A stretch of DNA of 64,000 nucleotides. Origin: Pseudomonas cremoricolorata DSM 17059 = NBRC 16634 (GTDB taxonomy: Bacteria > Pseudomonadota > Gammaproteobacteria > Pseudomonadales > Pseudomonadaceae). The stretch is from assembly GCF_000425745.1 (NCBI RefSeq), contig NZ_AUEA01000002.1:248001-312000 (forward strand), in the 5' to 3' direction. The translations under genes were made by a program, and so were the position numbers. This document shows, one piece after another, positions 1 through 12,100 of the stretch; within the stretch, counting starts at the first letter, position 1; every line of letters starts with the position of its first letter. The notes beneath the pieces are model-generated. The model saw only the letters and a program-made list of their open reading frames with translations. It searched no databases and was not told the DNA's origin.

Positions 1-27
1 GCCTGGCCTTTCTGCGCAAGCAGAACG

Positions 28-98
28 CATCGCGGGGCCGCAGCGTTCGCACGTCTCGATCCATGACCGATGACGGCGAGCACTGCGGCCCCGCGATG
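28..98. repeat. Long inverted repeat, 16-bp arms
   Basis: The arms at 28-43 and 83-98 are perfect reverse complements and are separated by a 39-bp loop. The inner flanks also pair partly, so the whole segment could fold into one long imperfect hairpin. It lies in the gap after the small membrane gene at 150-587 (minus strand), so it may act as a terminator or be a paired REP-type element. No gene is visible from 1 to 149. Confidence 0.6.
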
Positions 99-149
99 TC
101 GTTGTACGATGCGAACTATTGGGTAGCCAGATGTTTCAGGCCAGGCACT

Positions 150-587
150 TCAGGCGAGAGTGTCGAGGGCCTGCTTGATGGTATCCACCACGCCCTCATC
201 GCCGCGCTCGCCCCAGTACAGGGCAATCATGCGCGGGTCGGCTTCGACCTTGTAGACGCTCTCAGGCAGGCTGGCGAACACGCTCAGCAGTGGCGCCTCG
301 GTGCATTCCTCACGCCACTGGTTCCACCACACGCCGGGGCTGACTTGCCAGTAGCTCCAGGCATCCTGCCGCCCGGCGCGGCGTCCACGGTGGTACTGCG
401 GGCAGGGGCTGGGCGGTTGCTTGTCCAGCCAGTGCGGCCACTGCTGCGGCGCCAGCTGCATGGCCAGACCCGCCCGCCGTCCTTCAAGCCGCAGGTCCAT
501 CTGCCGGCTCTGCTTGCGCGAAGGGCGTAGCCAGGCCAGCGGGCTCAAGATCAGCCCGAGGATTGACACCACTAGCCAGAAAGTCAT
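150..587 (-). CDS. Small conserved membrane protein of unknown function
   Basis: The product is 145 residues. Residues 3-20 form one hydrophobic N-terminal segment, followed by a basic stretch rich in Arg and Lys, so the protein is probably anchored in the inner membrane with a soluble C-terminal part. That part is Trp-rich (WPHW, WSYW, WWNQW) and has no motif I recognise. It is divergent from the universal stress protein gene, with about 108 bp between the two starts. The ATG at 587 has only a weak upstream ribosome binding site. It looks like a conserved Pseudomonas protein; I cannot assign a function. Confidence 0.7.
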   Translation of the reverse strand: MTFWLVVSILGLILSPLAWLRPSRKQSRQMDLRLEGRRAGLAMQLAPQQWPHWLDKQPPSPCPQYHRGRRAGRQDAWSYWQVSPGVWWNQWREECTEAPLLSVFASLPESVYKVEADPRMIALYWGERGDEGVVDTIKQALDTLA

Positions 588-695
588 ATCTGTACGTCCC
601 CTGAAGCGTTGCGAATGAGCGTGCCAGTGCCGGTTGCGGCAAGCGGCTCGAAAGCGACCATACTTCCATTACCCCGACTGTCAGGAGCGCCGCTC

Positions 696-1166
696 ATGTC
701 CTATACCCATCTTCTGGTCGCCGTCGATCTGACGGAAGAGTGCGACCCGGTGATCAAACGCGCCATGGCCATTGCCGGGCCGACCGGCGCCAAGGTGTCA
801 CTGGTGCACATTGTCGAACCGATGGCGATGGCCTTCGGCGGTGACGTGCCGATGGACCTGTCGCAGTTGCAGCAACAACAGTTCGATCAGGCCAAGCTGC
901 GCATGTCGCAGGTGCTCGACAAGTATTCGGCCAAGACCGACGCCACCGGCTCCAGACCCGCCATCGAGCCGGGCGACCTGCACCTGGTCTACGGTCAGCC
1001 GCGCCAGGAAATCCACGAACTGGCCAAGACCGAGCACTGTGACCTGATCGTGGTCGGCAGCCACGGGCGCCATGGCCTGGCACTGCTGCTGGGCTCTACC
1101 GCCAATGACGTGCTCCACGGTGCACCGTGCGATGTGCTGGCCGTGCGCCTGAAGAAAGACGACTGA
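696..1166 (+). CDS. Universal stress protein, UspA family
   Basis: The product is 156 residues with a single Usp domain. It begins with a hydrophobic first strand (HLLVAVDLT) and ends with the nucleotide-binding pattern GSHGRHG followed by LLGSTANDVLHGAPCDVLAVR, the G-2x-G-9x-G(S/T)-type loop of ATP-binding Usp proteins. The ATG at 696 is chosen over an in-frame ATG at 609 because CAGGAG precedes it at the right distance and the family starts at this point. A GC-rich hairpin follows the stop. The cellular role of individual Usp proteins cannot be told from sequence. Confidence 0.92.
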   Translation: MSYTHLLVAVDLTEECDPVIKRAMAIAGPTGAKVSLVHIVEPMAMAFGGDVPMDLSQLQQQQFDQAKLRMSQVLDKYSAKTDATGSRPAIEPGDLHLVYGQPRQEIHELAKTEHCDLIVVGSHGRHGLALLLGSTANDVLHGAPCDVLAVRLKKDD

Positions 1167-1174
1167 CAGGCAAC

Positions 1175-1194
1175 GCGGCGCCCTCGGGCGCCGC
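1175..1194. terminator. Hairpin between convergent genes usp and uup
   Basis: A perfect 8-bp GC stem (1175-1182 with 1187-1194) and a 4-nt loop lie between the stops of two convergent genes. There is no T-run on either side, so it may only block or slow transcription. The terminator role is an inference from position. Confidence 0.5.
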
Positions 1195-1208
1195 AGCGTC
1201 AATATGCC

Positions 1209-3140
<1,932 letters not shown>

Positions 3141-3362
3141 GGGCGTCTCCAGAAAACGGGCGCGCATTCTACCCGGTTTGACGCCCGGCAGCACGCGCCA
3201 GACGCGCAGTCGCGGCCCGCCGCACCCACCGCCCGTCCAGAACCCGGATGCAGCCGTGCGGAGCTTTCACCCAGCCCCGGCAAACGGCTAAGCTAGGCGC
3301 CTGTCACTCCACAGTGCTGGCTACGCCGCCACTTTTCCATGGTTCAACTGCACGGACGTATC

Positions 3363-5291
3363 ATGCGCAGCCGCCTGTTCCAGATCATTTCCTGCCTGCT
3401 GCTCGGCGCCGCCGCCACCAGCGCCGCCCAGGCCACCGACATCACCCAGCAGCGCCAGTACTACGATGAGGCCAAGCGCGCCCTGGCCAAGGGCGACAAG
3501 GGCCCGTACCAGCGTTACGCCCAGGCTCTGAGCGATTACCCGCTGACGCCGTACCTGGCCTACGACGAACTGACCGCGCGGCTGAAATCGGCCAGCAACC
3601 AGGAAATCGAAGCGTTCCTCGCCGCCCACGGCGACCTGCCCCAGGCCAACTGGATGAAGCTGCGCTGGTTGCGCTGGCTGGCCGAGCGTGGCGAATGGGA
3701 CACTTTCGCCCGCTACTACAGCCCCAAGCTCAACTTCACCGAACTCGACTGCCTCAATGGCCAGTACCAGCTCAGCCATGGCCAGCGCGCCGAAGGCTTC
3801 GCCACGGCAGAAAAACTCTGGCATGTCGGCAAGTCGCAGCCGGCCGCCTGCGATGTGCTGTTCGGCATGTGGGCCGCCGAAGGTCAGCTGACCGAGGCCA
3901 AGCGCTGGGAACGCCTGAAACTCGCCGCGCAGACCCGCAACTACGCCCTGGCCAACAGCCTGGTCAATGGCCTTGCTACCCTCAACAGCCAGGGCAAGCT
4001 GCTGATCGATGTGGCGCAGAAGCCCGAGTTGCTCAACCAGCCTTCGCGCTTCATGCCCGCCACCGAGGCGATGTCCGACATCGTCAGCCTTGGCTTGCGC
4101 CGTCTGGCCCGGCAAGACCCGGAACGGGCCATGGCGATGCTCGACGACTACGCCCAGCGCATGCACTTCTCGCGCGATGAAAAAGTCGCCATCGCCCGCG
4201 AGATCGGCCTGACCCTGGCGCGCCGCTACGATCCACGCGCGCTGCAACTGATGACCGGCTACGACCCTGACCTGCGTGACGATACGGTCAGCGAATGGCG
4301 CATGCGCCTGCTGCTGCGCCTGGGCCGCTGGCAGGAGGCCTACGACCTGACCCGCCGCCTGCCGCCGGAACTGGCCGCCAGCAACCGCTGGCGCTACTGG
4401 CAGGCGCGCAGCCTGGAGCTGGCCCAGCCGAACAACCCGCAAGTGCCGGCGCTGTACAAGACCGTGGCCCGCGAGCGTGATTTCTACGGATTCCTCGCCG
4501 CCGACCGGGCGCAGACCCCGTACCAGCTGAACAACAAGCCGCTGGTGCTGAGCCAGCAACTGGTCAACAAGGTGCGCAACACCCCAGGGGTGCGCCGCGC
4601 CCTGGAATTCCATGCCCGCGGGCAGATCGTCGACGGTCGGCGCGAGTGGTATCACGTCAGCCGCCACTTCAACCGCGACGAAATGGTCGCCCAGGCGCGT
4701 CTGGCCTATGAACTGCGCTGGTACTTCCCGGCGATCCGCACCATCAGCCAGGCGCAGTACTGGGACGATCTGGACATTCGCTTCCCCATGGCCCACCGCG
4801 ACACCCTGGTGCGTGAAGCCAAGGTGCGCGGGCTGCATTCGAGCTGGGTGTTCGCAATCACCCGCCAGGAAAGCGCGTTCATGGACGACGCGCGTTCCGG
4901 TGTTGGCGCCAGCGGCCTGATGCAGCTGATGCCGGCCACGGCCAAGGAAACTGCACGCAAGTTCAGCATTCCGCTGGCCTCCCCGGCTCAGGTGCTCAAC
5001 CCCGACACCAATATCCAGCTTGGCGCCGCTTACCTGAGCCAGGTGCACAGCCAGTTCAACGGCAACCGCGTGCTGGCTTCGGCGGCCTACAACGCAGGCC
5101 CGGGGCGGGTGCGGCAGTGGCTGCGCGGGGCCAAGCATCTGAGCTTCGATGTGTGGGTGGAGTCGATTCCGTTCGATGAGACTCGGCAGTACGTGCAGAA
5201 CGTGCTGTCGTACTCGGTGATCTATGGGCAGAAGCTCAATTCGCCGCAGCCGTTGGTGGATTGGCATGAGCGGTATTTTGATGATTTGTGA
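3363..5291 (+). CDS. slt: Soluble lytic murein transglycosylase (Slt70 type)
   Basis: The product is 642 residues, the usual Slt70 length. A signal peptide (MRSRLFQIISCLLLGAA, cut after AQA) is followed by the long alpha-superhelical U domain and a C-terminal lysozyme-like domain. The catalytic glutamate lies in TRQESAFMDDARSGVGASG, followed by LMQLMPATA and AYNAGPGRV, the family-1 transglycosylase motifs. It cleaves the MurNAc-GlcNAc bond of peptidoglycan in the periplasm, forming 1,6-anhydromuropeptides. The ATG at 3363 gives a clean signal peptide; the in-frame ATG at 3339 would add eight residues before it. The gene stands alone, divergent from uup. Confidence 0.93.
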   Translation: MRSRLFQIISCLLLGAAATSAAQATDITQQRQYYDEAKRALAKGDKGPYQRYAQALSDYPLTPYLAYDELTARLKSASNQEIEAFLAAHGDLPQANWMKLRWLRWLAERGEWDTFARYYSPKLNFTELDCLNGQYQLSHGQRAEGFATAEKLWHVGKSQPAACDVLFGMWAAEGQLTEAKRWERLKLAAQTRNYALANSLVNGLATLNSQGKLLIDVAQKPELLNQPSRFMPATEAMSDIVSLGLRRLARQDPERAMAMLDDYAQRMHFSRDEKVAIAREIGLTLARRYDPRALQLMTGYDPDLRDDTVSEWRMRLLLRLGRWQEAYDLTRRLPPELAASNRWRYWQARSLELAQPNNPQVPALYKTVARERDFYGFLAADRAQTPYQLNNKPLVLSQQLVNKVRNTPGVRRALEFHARGQIVDGRREWYHVSRHFNRDEMVAQARLAYELRWYFPAIRTISQAQYWDDLDIRFPMAHRDTLVREAKVRGLHSSWVFAITRQESAFMDDARSGVGASGLMQLMPATAKETARKFSIPLASPAQVLNPDTNIQLGAAYLSQVHSQFNGNRVLASAAYNAGPGRVRQWLRGAKHLSFDVWVESIPFDETRQYVQNVLSYSVIYGQKLNSPQPLVDWHERYFDDL

Positions 5292-5839
5292 GGTGGTGTA
5301 GCTTCGCCTGTGGTTGCTAGACGTCGCGCATGGCCGGTAAAGCTGAGTATGTACTGACGGCCTGGTTTCGCCTGGCGGCGACCCCCTTTTTAGGGAAAAA
5401 GGGGGCAAAACCCCATGCTCCACTAGCCGGCCCTGCACTGCGCTTCGCTCCGTTCCGGGTCCCCTGCGCTCCGGTGCTCTACGGGGCGCCGCGGGCAAGG
5501 GTTGCTGCGCAACCCTAACACCTCGCGTCCTCGGCTACGCCTCGGGTGCGCTGACGCGCACGCCCCTTCGAACACCTGCGCTCCGGCCGGCTACAGTCGC
5601 GTTCGGTGTCGTCTGGACGGGCAATGTACAAGAGCACCAAGATCAAGAACTCAGCGGCCAAACCGCTGCGTCAGATAGTCAGGCACTGAGAGCCCACACG
5701 ACAGTGGTAGGCGTGTTCTTCGTAGGTGAAACAACTGAGCCGCACCGCCCCTTCTTGACCCACATCAACCCCCCATTAACCCCGCGTTAATCCCTTCCCG
5801 CCAGCCTACGCGCACTCTCACTTTGACCAAGGCCTGTCG
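5292..5839. other. 548-bp gene-free stretch with hairpins
   Basis: No convincing gene is present; a 62-codon open frame at 5330-5518 has no ribosome binding site or coding-like composition. The stretch holds a 10-bp hairpin at 5382-5405 and an 8-bp hairpin at 5498-5516. Between 5430 and 5600 short 'gctccggt' and 'cctcgg' words recur, giving a degenerate, repeat-like texture. The last 100 bp should contain the dsbD promoter, but I see no strong -35/-10 pair. Confidence 0.6.
5382..5405 (+). terminator. Strong hairpin downstream of slt
   Basis: A perfect 10-bp stem of five C/G and five T/A pairs with loop AGGG lies about 90 bp after the slt stop. The T-rich half of the arm and the A-rich tail on the other strand suit transcription termination in either direction. 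Confidence 0.55.
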
Positions 5840-7549
5840 ATGCGCGTCCTGTTGTTGTTTTTCAGTCTGCTGCTGAGCCCGTTGCTCAGCGCCAACCCGT
5901 TTGCCGCCAAGGCCGATTTCCTGCCGGTGGATGAGGCGTTTCGGGTCAGCCATGAGCGTTTGGAAGACGGTCAGTTGCGCATCGATGTCCAGATCCAGCC
6001 GGGTTACTACCTGTATCAGAAGCGCCTGAAGTTCGATGGCCTGAGCGCCGAGCAGCAGCCGGTGCTGCCAACGCCGCTGAACCATCATGACGAGTTCTTC
6101 GGTGATAGCCCGATCTACCGCGACCAACTGCAACTGCTGATCCCTGCCGACGCCCAAGGGCAACTACGCCTGGGCTGGCAGGGCTGCGCCGACGCTGGGT
6201 TGTGCTACCCGCCGCAAACCAGCGTGATCGACCTCGGCGGCCCGGCGCCTGGCGCGGGGGCACAGGCCAGCGATCAAGTCCTGGCAGGTTCGCTGGCAGG
6301 CGCGAGCCTGGGCTGGAGCCTGCTGGCGTTCTTCGGCCTCGGCCTGCTGCTGGCCTTCACCCCTTGCTCGCTGCCGATGCTGCCGATTCTCGCAGGGCTT
6401 GTGCTGGGCCAGGGCGCAACGCCTCGGCGCGGCTGGCTGCTGGCCGGCAGCTACGTGCTGAGCATGGCGCTGGTGTATGCCGGGCTGGGGGTGCTCGCCG
6501 CGCTGCTGGGCGGCAGTCTGCAGGCCTGGTTGCAGCAACCGTGGCTGCTGGCCGCGCTGGCCGGATTGTTCGTGCTGCTGGCCTTGCCGATGTTCGGCGC
6601 CTTCGAACTGCAATTGCCGGCTGCGCTGCGCGATCGCCTTGACCGCGCTGGTCGCGGCACCCAGGGCGGCAGCCTGCCGGGCGCTGCGCTGCTCGGTGCG
6701 CTGTCGGGGCTGCTGCTCGGCCCATGCATGACCGCGCCGCTGGCCGGTGCGCTGCTGTACATCGCGCAAAGTGGTGACGTGCTGCAGGGCGCGCTGGTGT
6801 TGTTCAGCCTGGGCTTGGGCATGGGCCTGCCGCTGCTGTTACTGGTGACGGTGGGCAACCGCTTCCTGCCACGCCCCGGCGCCTGGATGAACCGGATCAA
6901 GGCGCTGTTCGGTTTCGTCTTTCTCGGCATGGCGCTGTACATCGCACGCACCTTGCTGCCCGCGCCACTGCTGCTGGGCCTGGCCGGGGCGTGGCTGGCA
7001 AGTCTGGCCTGGAGCGCCTGGTGGGCGCTGGCAAGCCACACCGGGCTGCGCGTGCTGGCGCTGCTCGCAGGGCTGTGGGCAACCTTGATGGTGATCGGCG
7101 CGGCCGCTGGCGGCAGCGATCCGTGGCAGCCTCTGCAGCCCTTTGCCGGCACCCGCGCGGCAGCGGTGGCGAGCACCGATGCAGGTTTTATCGACGTGCG
7201 CTCGCCGGCCGCGCTGCAAGGCGAGCTCGACGCCGCCCGCAAGGCAGGCCAGTGGGTGATGCTCGACTATTCTGCCGAGTGGTGCGTGGCCTGCAAGGTG
7301 ATGGAAAAGAACGTCTTCGCCCGCGCTGACGTCCAAGCCGCACTGAGCGAGGTGCGCCTGCTGCGTCTGGATGTCAGCGCAGATTCGGCTGACAGCCGCG
7401 CGCTGCTGCAACGCTATCAGGTGCCCGGCCCGCCCAGCCTGCTGTGGCTCGGCCCTGACGGCAACGAGCGCCGCGCCCAGCGCATCACCGGCGAAGTCGA
7501 CGCCGCCACCCTGCTCGAGCACTGGAGCGCAACCCGGAGCCAAGGCTGA
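5840..7549 (+). CDS. dsbD: Thiol:disulfide interchange protein DsbD
   Basis: The product is 569 residues. It has a signal peptide (MRVLLLFFSLLLSPLLSA), an N-terminal periplasmic alpha domain with a cysteine pair (GCADAGLCYPP, about residues 115-121), a membrane domain of about eight helices with paired cysteines (FTPCSLPMLP and LLGPCMTAPL), and a C-terminal thioredoxin-like gamma domain with WCVACK near residue 482. It carries electrons from cytoplasmic thioredoxin across the inner membrane to periplasmic isomerases and cytochrome c maturation factors. It overlaps the next gene by one base, and the three redox genes look like one operon ending in dsbG, a likely electron acceptor. Confidence 0.93.
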   Translation: MRVLLLFFSLLLSPLLSANPFAAKADFLPVDEAFRVSHERLEDGQLRIDVQIQPGYYLYQKRLKFDGLSAEQQPVLPTPLNHHDEFFGDSPIYRDQLQLLIPADAQGQLRLGWQGCADAGLCYPPQTSVIDLGGPAPGAGAQASDQVLAGSLAGASLGWSLLAFFGLGLLLAFTPCSLPMLPILAGLVLGQGATPRRGWLLAGSYVLSMALVYAGLGVLAALLGGSLQAWLQQPWLLAALAGLFVLLALPMFGAFELQLPAALRDRLDRAGRGTQGGSLPGAALLGALSGLLLGPCMTAPLAGALLYIAQSGDVLQGALVLFSLGLGMGLPLLLLVTVGNRFLPRPGAWMNRIKALFGFVFLGMALYIARTLLPAPLLLGLAGAWLASLAWSAWWALASHTGLRVLALLAGLWATLMVIGAAAGGSDPWQPLQPFAGTRAAAVASTDAGFIDVRSPAALQGELDAARKAGQWVMLDYSAEWCVACKVMEKNVFARADVQAALSEVRLLRLDVSADSADSRALLQRYQVPGPPSLLWLGPDGNERRAQRITGEVDAATLLEHWSATRSQG

Positions 7550-8373
7550 TGCTGACCGTCACCCTCGGGCCACTGACCATGGCCCTCAATCACCTGCTGC
7601 TGCTCACCGCCCTGGGGCTGGCCAGCCTGGTCGGCTGGTGGGTCGCCCGACGCGGTGGCGAGAACCCGGAATCTGCGCTGTTCAACCTGTTTCTGCTCGG
7701 CCTGCTCGGCGCCCGCGCAGGCTTCGTGCTGGCCTACTGGCCGCTGTACCGCAACGAGCCGTTGCAGATCATCGACATCCGCGACGGCGGCTTCGTGCTC
7801 TGGAGCGGCCTGCTCGGCCTCGCCGCAGGCGCGCTCTGGCAGGGCTACCGGCGCCCTGCCCTGCGCCGTCCGCTGGCTTGGGCGCTGGGCTGCGGGCTGC
7901 TGTTCTGGGGCCTGGCCAGCCTGGGTAGCCACTTGTACAGCAAGGGCACCGAACTGCCCGAACTGACCCTGCGCGATAGCCAGGGCGAGCCGGTGGCCTT
8001 GCACGACTACCGTGGCCGACCGCTGGTGATCAACCTGTGGGCCACCTGGTGCCCGCCGTGCCGGCGGGAAATGCCGGTGTTGCAGCAGGCCCAGCATGAC
8101 TACCCGGACGTCACCTTCCTGTTCGTCAACCAGGGCGAGAGCGCGGCCAACGTCAGCACCTTCATGACCACCACCGGGCTGAACCTGTCCCATGTGCTGT
8201 TCGACAGTGGCGGTCGCCTGGCCCAGCAGGTCGGCTCGCTGGCCCTGCCCACCACCCTGTTCTACACCGCCGAAGGCCGGCTGGTCGGCAGTCACCTGGG
8301 CGAGCTGTCGCGCGCCAGCCTGCGCCACGCCCTCCAAGCCCTCGACGCACCCGCCGCAACCCAAGGAAACTGA
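7549..8373 (+). CDS. Membrane-anchored TlpA-like thioredoxin
   Basis: The product is 274 residues. The first ~130 residues hold about four hydrophobic segments that resemble the N-terminal half of prolipoprotein diacylglyceryl transferase (LLGLLGARAGFVLAYWPLY), and the rest is a periplasmic TlpA/ResA-type thioredoxin domain with WATWCPPCRREMP near residue 166 and a cis-proline loop (LPTTLFY). Such proteins act as thiol reductases supplied with electrons by DsbD. The ATG overlaps the dsbD stop (TGATG), so the two are translationally coupled. The Lgt-like membrane part lacks the C-terminal half of Lgt, so a lipid-transfer activity is not expected; it probably serves as an anchor. Confidence 0.85.
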   Translation: MLTVTLGPLTMALNHLLLLTALGLASLVGWWVARRGGENPESALFNLFLLGLLGARAGFVLAYWPLYRNEPLQIIDIRDGGFVLWSGLLGLAAGALWQGYRRPALRRPLAWALGCGLLFWGLASLGSHLYSKGTELPELTLRDSQGEPVALHDYRGRPLVINLWATWCPPCRREMPVLQQAQHDYPDVTFLFVNQGESAANVSTFMTTTGLNLSHVLFDSGGRLAQQVGSLALPTTLFYTAEGRLVGSHLGELSRASLRHALQALDAPAATQGN

Positions 8374-8374
8374 T

Positions 8375-9130
8375 ATGCGTTCTGCTGCATTGATGCTCAC
8401 ACTGGCGCTGTTCGGCGCCCCGCTGGCCCAGGCCGAGTCGCTGCCTGCCGCCATCCAACAGATCGAGGCCAAGGGCGCGCTGATCAAAGGCCGCTTCGAT
8501 GCCCCCGACGGCCTGCGCGGTTACGCCGCCGAGTACCAGGGCAATGCCCTGGCGCTGTACCTGACCGCTGACGGCAAGCATGTGCTGGTGGGCAACCTGT
8601 TCGATGCCAAAGGCGAGGATTTGAGCGCCGAGCCACTGCAACGGCTGGTCTATGAGCCGATGAGCAAGGTGCTCTGGGGCAAACTGCAGGACAGCGCCTG
8701 GATCGCCGACGGCAAGGCCGATGCACCGCGCATCGTCTATGTCTTCAGCGACCCCAACTGCCCGTACTGCAACCTGTTCTGGGAGCAGGCGCGGCCCTGG
8801 GTCGAGTCGGGCAAGGTGCAGTTGCGCCACATCATGGTCGGCATCATCCGCGCCGACAGCCCCGGCAAGTCAGCGGCGTTGCTGGCGGCCAAGGACCCGG
8901 CCAAGGCCCTGCATCAGCACGAGGCCGCCGGCAAGGACAGCTCGCTCAAGGCGCTCGAGCCGATCCCTGAAGCGGTCAAGCAGCAACTGGCCCGCAACAT
9001 GGCCTTGATGCAGGGCATGGGCCTGCAAGCCACCCCGGCGATCTTCTACCTCGACGAACAAGGCCGCATGCAGCGCCAGCAGGGCGCGCCCCAGCCGCAG
9101 ATGCTGGAAAGCATCCTCGGCAAGCGCTAG
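8375..9130 (+). CDS. dsbG: Thiol:disulfide interchange protein DsbG
   Basis: The product is 251 residues with a signal peptide (MRSAALMLTLALFGAPLAQA), an N-terminal dimerisation domain and a C-terminal thioredoxin fold with the active site DPNCPYCNLF near residue 129 and a cis-proline region (GLQATPAIFY). DsbC/DsbG proteins are periplasmic disulfide isomerases or sulfenic-acid reductases kept reduced by DsbD. CCAAGGAAAC precedes the ATG, which starts one base after the stop of the TlpA-like gene. An in-frame ATG further upstream at 8192 lies inside the preceding gene and is not the start. It is convergent with pvdL, only 16 bp apart. Confidence 0.92.
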   Translation: MRSAALMLTLALFGAPLAQAESLPAAIQQIEAKGALIKGRFDAPDGLRGYAAEYQGNALALYLTADGKHVLVGNLFDAKGEDLSAEPLQRLVYEPMSKVLWGKLQDSAWIADGKADAPRIVYVFSDPNCPYCNLFWEQARPWVESGKVQLRHIMVGIIRADSPGKSAALLAAKDPAKALHQHEAAGKDSSLKALEPIPEAVKQQLARNMALMQGMGLQATPAIFYLDEQGRMQRQQGAPQPQMLESILGKR

Positions 9131-9146
9131 ACGCCCCCCTTGCCTG

Positions 9147-12100
9147 TTACAGCGCCTCCAGCTCGGCCATCAGGTCACTGAGGCGCTCGACCTTGTCGTC
9201 ATCCAGCACGCTGCCCTGCAGGCCGCGCACATACTCGGCCAGCGCCTCCACCGTGCTGCACTCGAACATCGCGCGCAGCGGCAGGTCGAGCTGCAGGCCC
9301 TTGTGTACCCGCGAGGCGATCTGCGTGGCCAGCAACGAGTGCCCGCCCAGTTCGAAGAACGAGTCGCGCACCCCGACCCGCTCGAGCCTGAGCACATCGG
9401 CCCAGATCTCGGCCAGGCGCTGCTCCAGCTCATCGCGCGGCGCCAGGTAGTCGCCACGCAACTGGCCGCCGATGTCGATGGCCGGCAGCGCCTTGCGGTC
9501 GAGCTTGCCGTTGGCGTTGTGCGGCAACTGCTCGAGCCAGGCGAAATGCAGCGGCACCATGTACTCGGGCAGCTCGGCGCGCAGGCGTTGCTTGAGTCGA
9601 TCGAGCAGGGAGTCGTCGGCGCTGATGCCTTGGGCGGCCACCAGATAACCGACCAGATGCGCACCGTTGTCGCCGTGCTGCACCGCAACCGCGGCATCGC
9701 GCAGCTCGGGCTGTTCGTGCAGGCGCGCTTCGATTTCGCCCAGCTCGATGCGATAACCGCGGATCTTCACCTGATGGTCGATACGCCCGACGTACTCCAG
9801 TACGCCATCGGCGCGGCGCCGCGCCAGGTCACCGGTACGGTACAGCCGTTCACCCGGAGCGCCGTCGGCATGCGGCACGAAGGCCAGCGCAGTGCGCTGC
9901 GGGTCACCGACATAGCCACGACCGACTCCGGTGCCGGCCACGCACAGCTCACCAACGCTGCCCAGCGGCACCAGCTGCTGCTCTTCGCCATACAGGTACA
10001 GGCGGTTGTTGTCGGTCGGTGTGCCGATCGGCAGGTAAGTGCCCTGGGTCGAGGCGGCATCGACGCGGAAGAATGCCACGTCATCCGAGCATTCCGCCGG
10101 GCCATAGGCATTCACCAGGCCTACCTGTGGGTAGCGCTGCAACCATTGCGCCGCCAACTCCGGCGGCATCGCTTCGCCGGTGGGCAACATCCAGCGCAGG
10201 CGTGGGAGTGCCTGATGGGTGTCTGCGAGCATGCCTTGAATCAGTGAAGGCACGCTTTCCAGCACACTGATACCACTGGCCTCGACATGCGCCAGCAAGG
10301 CCTGCGGGTCATGGGCGATGGCGTTCGGCACGATTTCCACGCAGGCACCGAACAGCGGCGCGGCAAGGAACTGCCAGACGGAAATATCGAAGCTCTGCGA
10401 GGCGGTCTGGGCGATCACGTCGTGCTCGTCCAGCGCCAGGTACGGCACCTTGCTCAGCTGGTTGTTGAGCATGCCGCGCTGCTCGACCATCACCCCTTTG
10501 GGCAAGCCGGTGGAGCCGGAGGTGTAGATCACGTAAGCCAAATGCTGCGGGCCGCTGTAGATGCCCGGGTTATGGCTGGCGACCGCGCTGGCCTGCACCT
10601 GCTCCCACACCAGCAGCCTTGGCCGCACCAGCGCATCGAGTTGGTCGAGCAGCGCCTCGGCCTGCGCGGCGCAGGCGGCGGTGCACACCAGCAGCGGCGT
10701 GCGGCTGAGCTCGACGATGCGTTGCAGTCGCGCACTCGGCAGGCTCGGGTCGAGCGGCAGGTAGCCGGCGCCGGCCTTGAAGCTGCCGACGATCATGCCC
10801 AGCAACGGCAAGCCGCGCTCGGCCAGCAGCGCCACCGGCTGATCGGGCTGTACCCCCGCCTCGCGCAGGGCATGGCCCAGGCGGTTGCCGGCAAGGTTGA
10901 GCCCGGCGTAGTCGAAGCTCGCCTCCAGGCAGCGCGCCACGGTGCGCTGCGGATGCGCCGCGACCTGCGCCTCGAACAGTTCCACGTAGCTTCGTTGCAA
11001 CGGGTAGTCGCGGGTGCTGCGGTTGCAGTCATCGAGCAGGAACCGCCGTTCTTGCTCGCCGAGCAGCGGCAAGGCAGCCATATCGCCGTCGAACCGCTCG
11101 ACCAGCGCCAGCAGCAGGCGCTTGAATTCGGCCAGCAGACGCTCGACGGTGGGCGTGTCGAAATAGCGTTGGTCGAACGACAGGTGCAGGCCCAAGTCGT
11201 CGCCTGGGTAGCACACCGCGGTCAGGGGGAAGTTGGTGTGGGTACGCCCGGAGTCGGAGCTGGCGTTGAACTGCTGGGCATGGTCGAGCACGGCGCTTTC
11301 CACCGGCGCGTTCTCGAACACGAACAGGCTGTCGAACAGCGGCTGGCCCTTGGGCAGTTCGCTGCATGCCTGAATCGCCACCAGCGGCAGGTATTCGTAC
11401 TCGCGCAGTTCCATGTTGCGTTCCAGCAAGCCCCGCAACCACTGCCGCACGCTGCAACGCTCGTCGGCGGCGGGCAGTTGCACGCGCAAGGCGACGCTGT
11501 TGATGAACAGGCCGACGGTGCGCTGCATCTGCGGCAGGCTCACCGGACGCCCGGCCACGGTGACCCCGAAGAGCACGTCGCGCTCACCGCTGTAGCGCGC
11601 CAGCACCAGCGCCCAGGCCGCTTGGGCGAAGGTGTTGACGGTCAGCTGATGGGCCTGGGCCAGCTCGCGCAGACGCGCGCCCTGCGCCACCTCAAGCCGC
11701 GTGTAACAGTCGCCGACCAGCATGCCGTCACCGGCGTGAGCGTGGCGCAGCGGGCGGTCGCTGGGGATGGCGGTGGCGCGCTCGAAGCCGGTCAGGTTGC
11801 GCTGCCACCACTGCCGCGCATCGTCCAGGCCCTGACGTTGCAGCCAGGCGATGTAGTCGCGGTAGCGCGGCGGCGGCGCCAGTTGCGCCTGAGCGCCCTC
11901 GGCCAGCGCCTGGTAGATCACGAAGAAGTCGTTCATCAGCAGCGAACGGCACCAGGCATCGATGAGGATGTGGTGGTTGCTCATCATGAACCAGTAACGC
12001 TGCTCATCGACGCGCAGCAGACGCAGGTGGAACGGTGGCCGTTCGAGCAAGGCGAAGCCGGCCTCGCGCTCGGCCTTGTGCAGGGCTTGCAGGCGCGCTT

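Noticed and set aside
3321..5498. A 725-codon minus-strand frame
   Set aside because: It is antisense to slt; a shadow.
5330..5518. A 62-codon frame in the gap after slt
   Set aside because: No ribosome binding site, odd composition and hairpins inside it.
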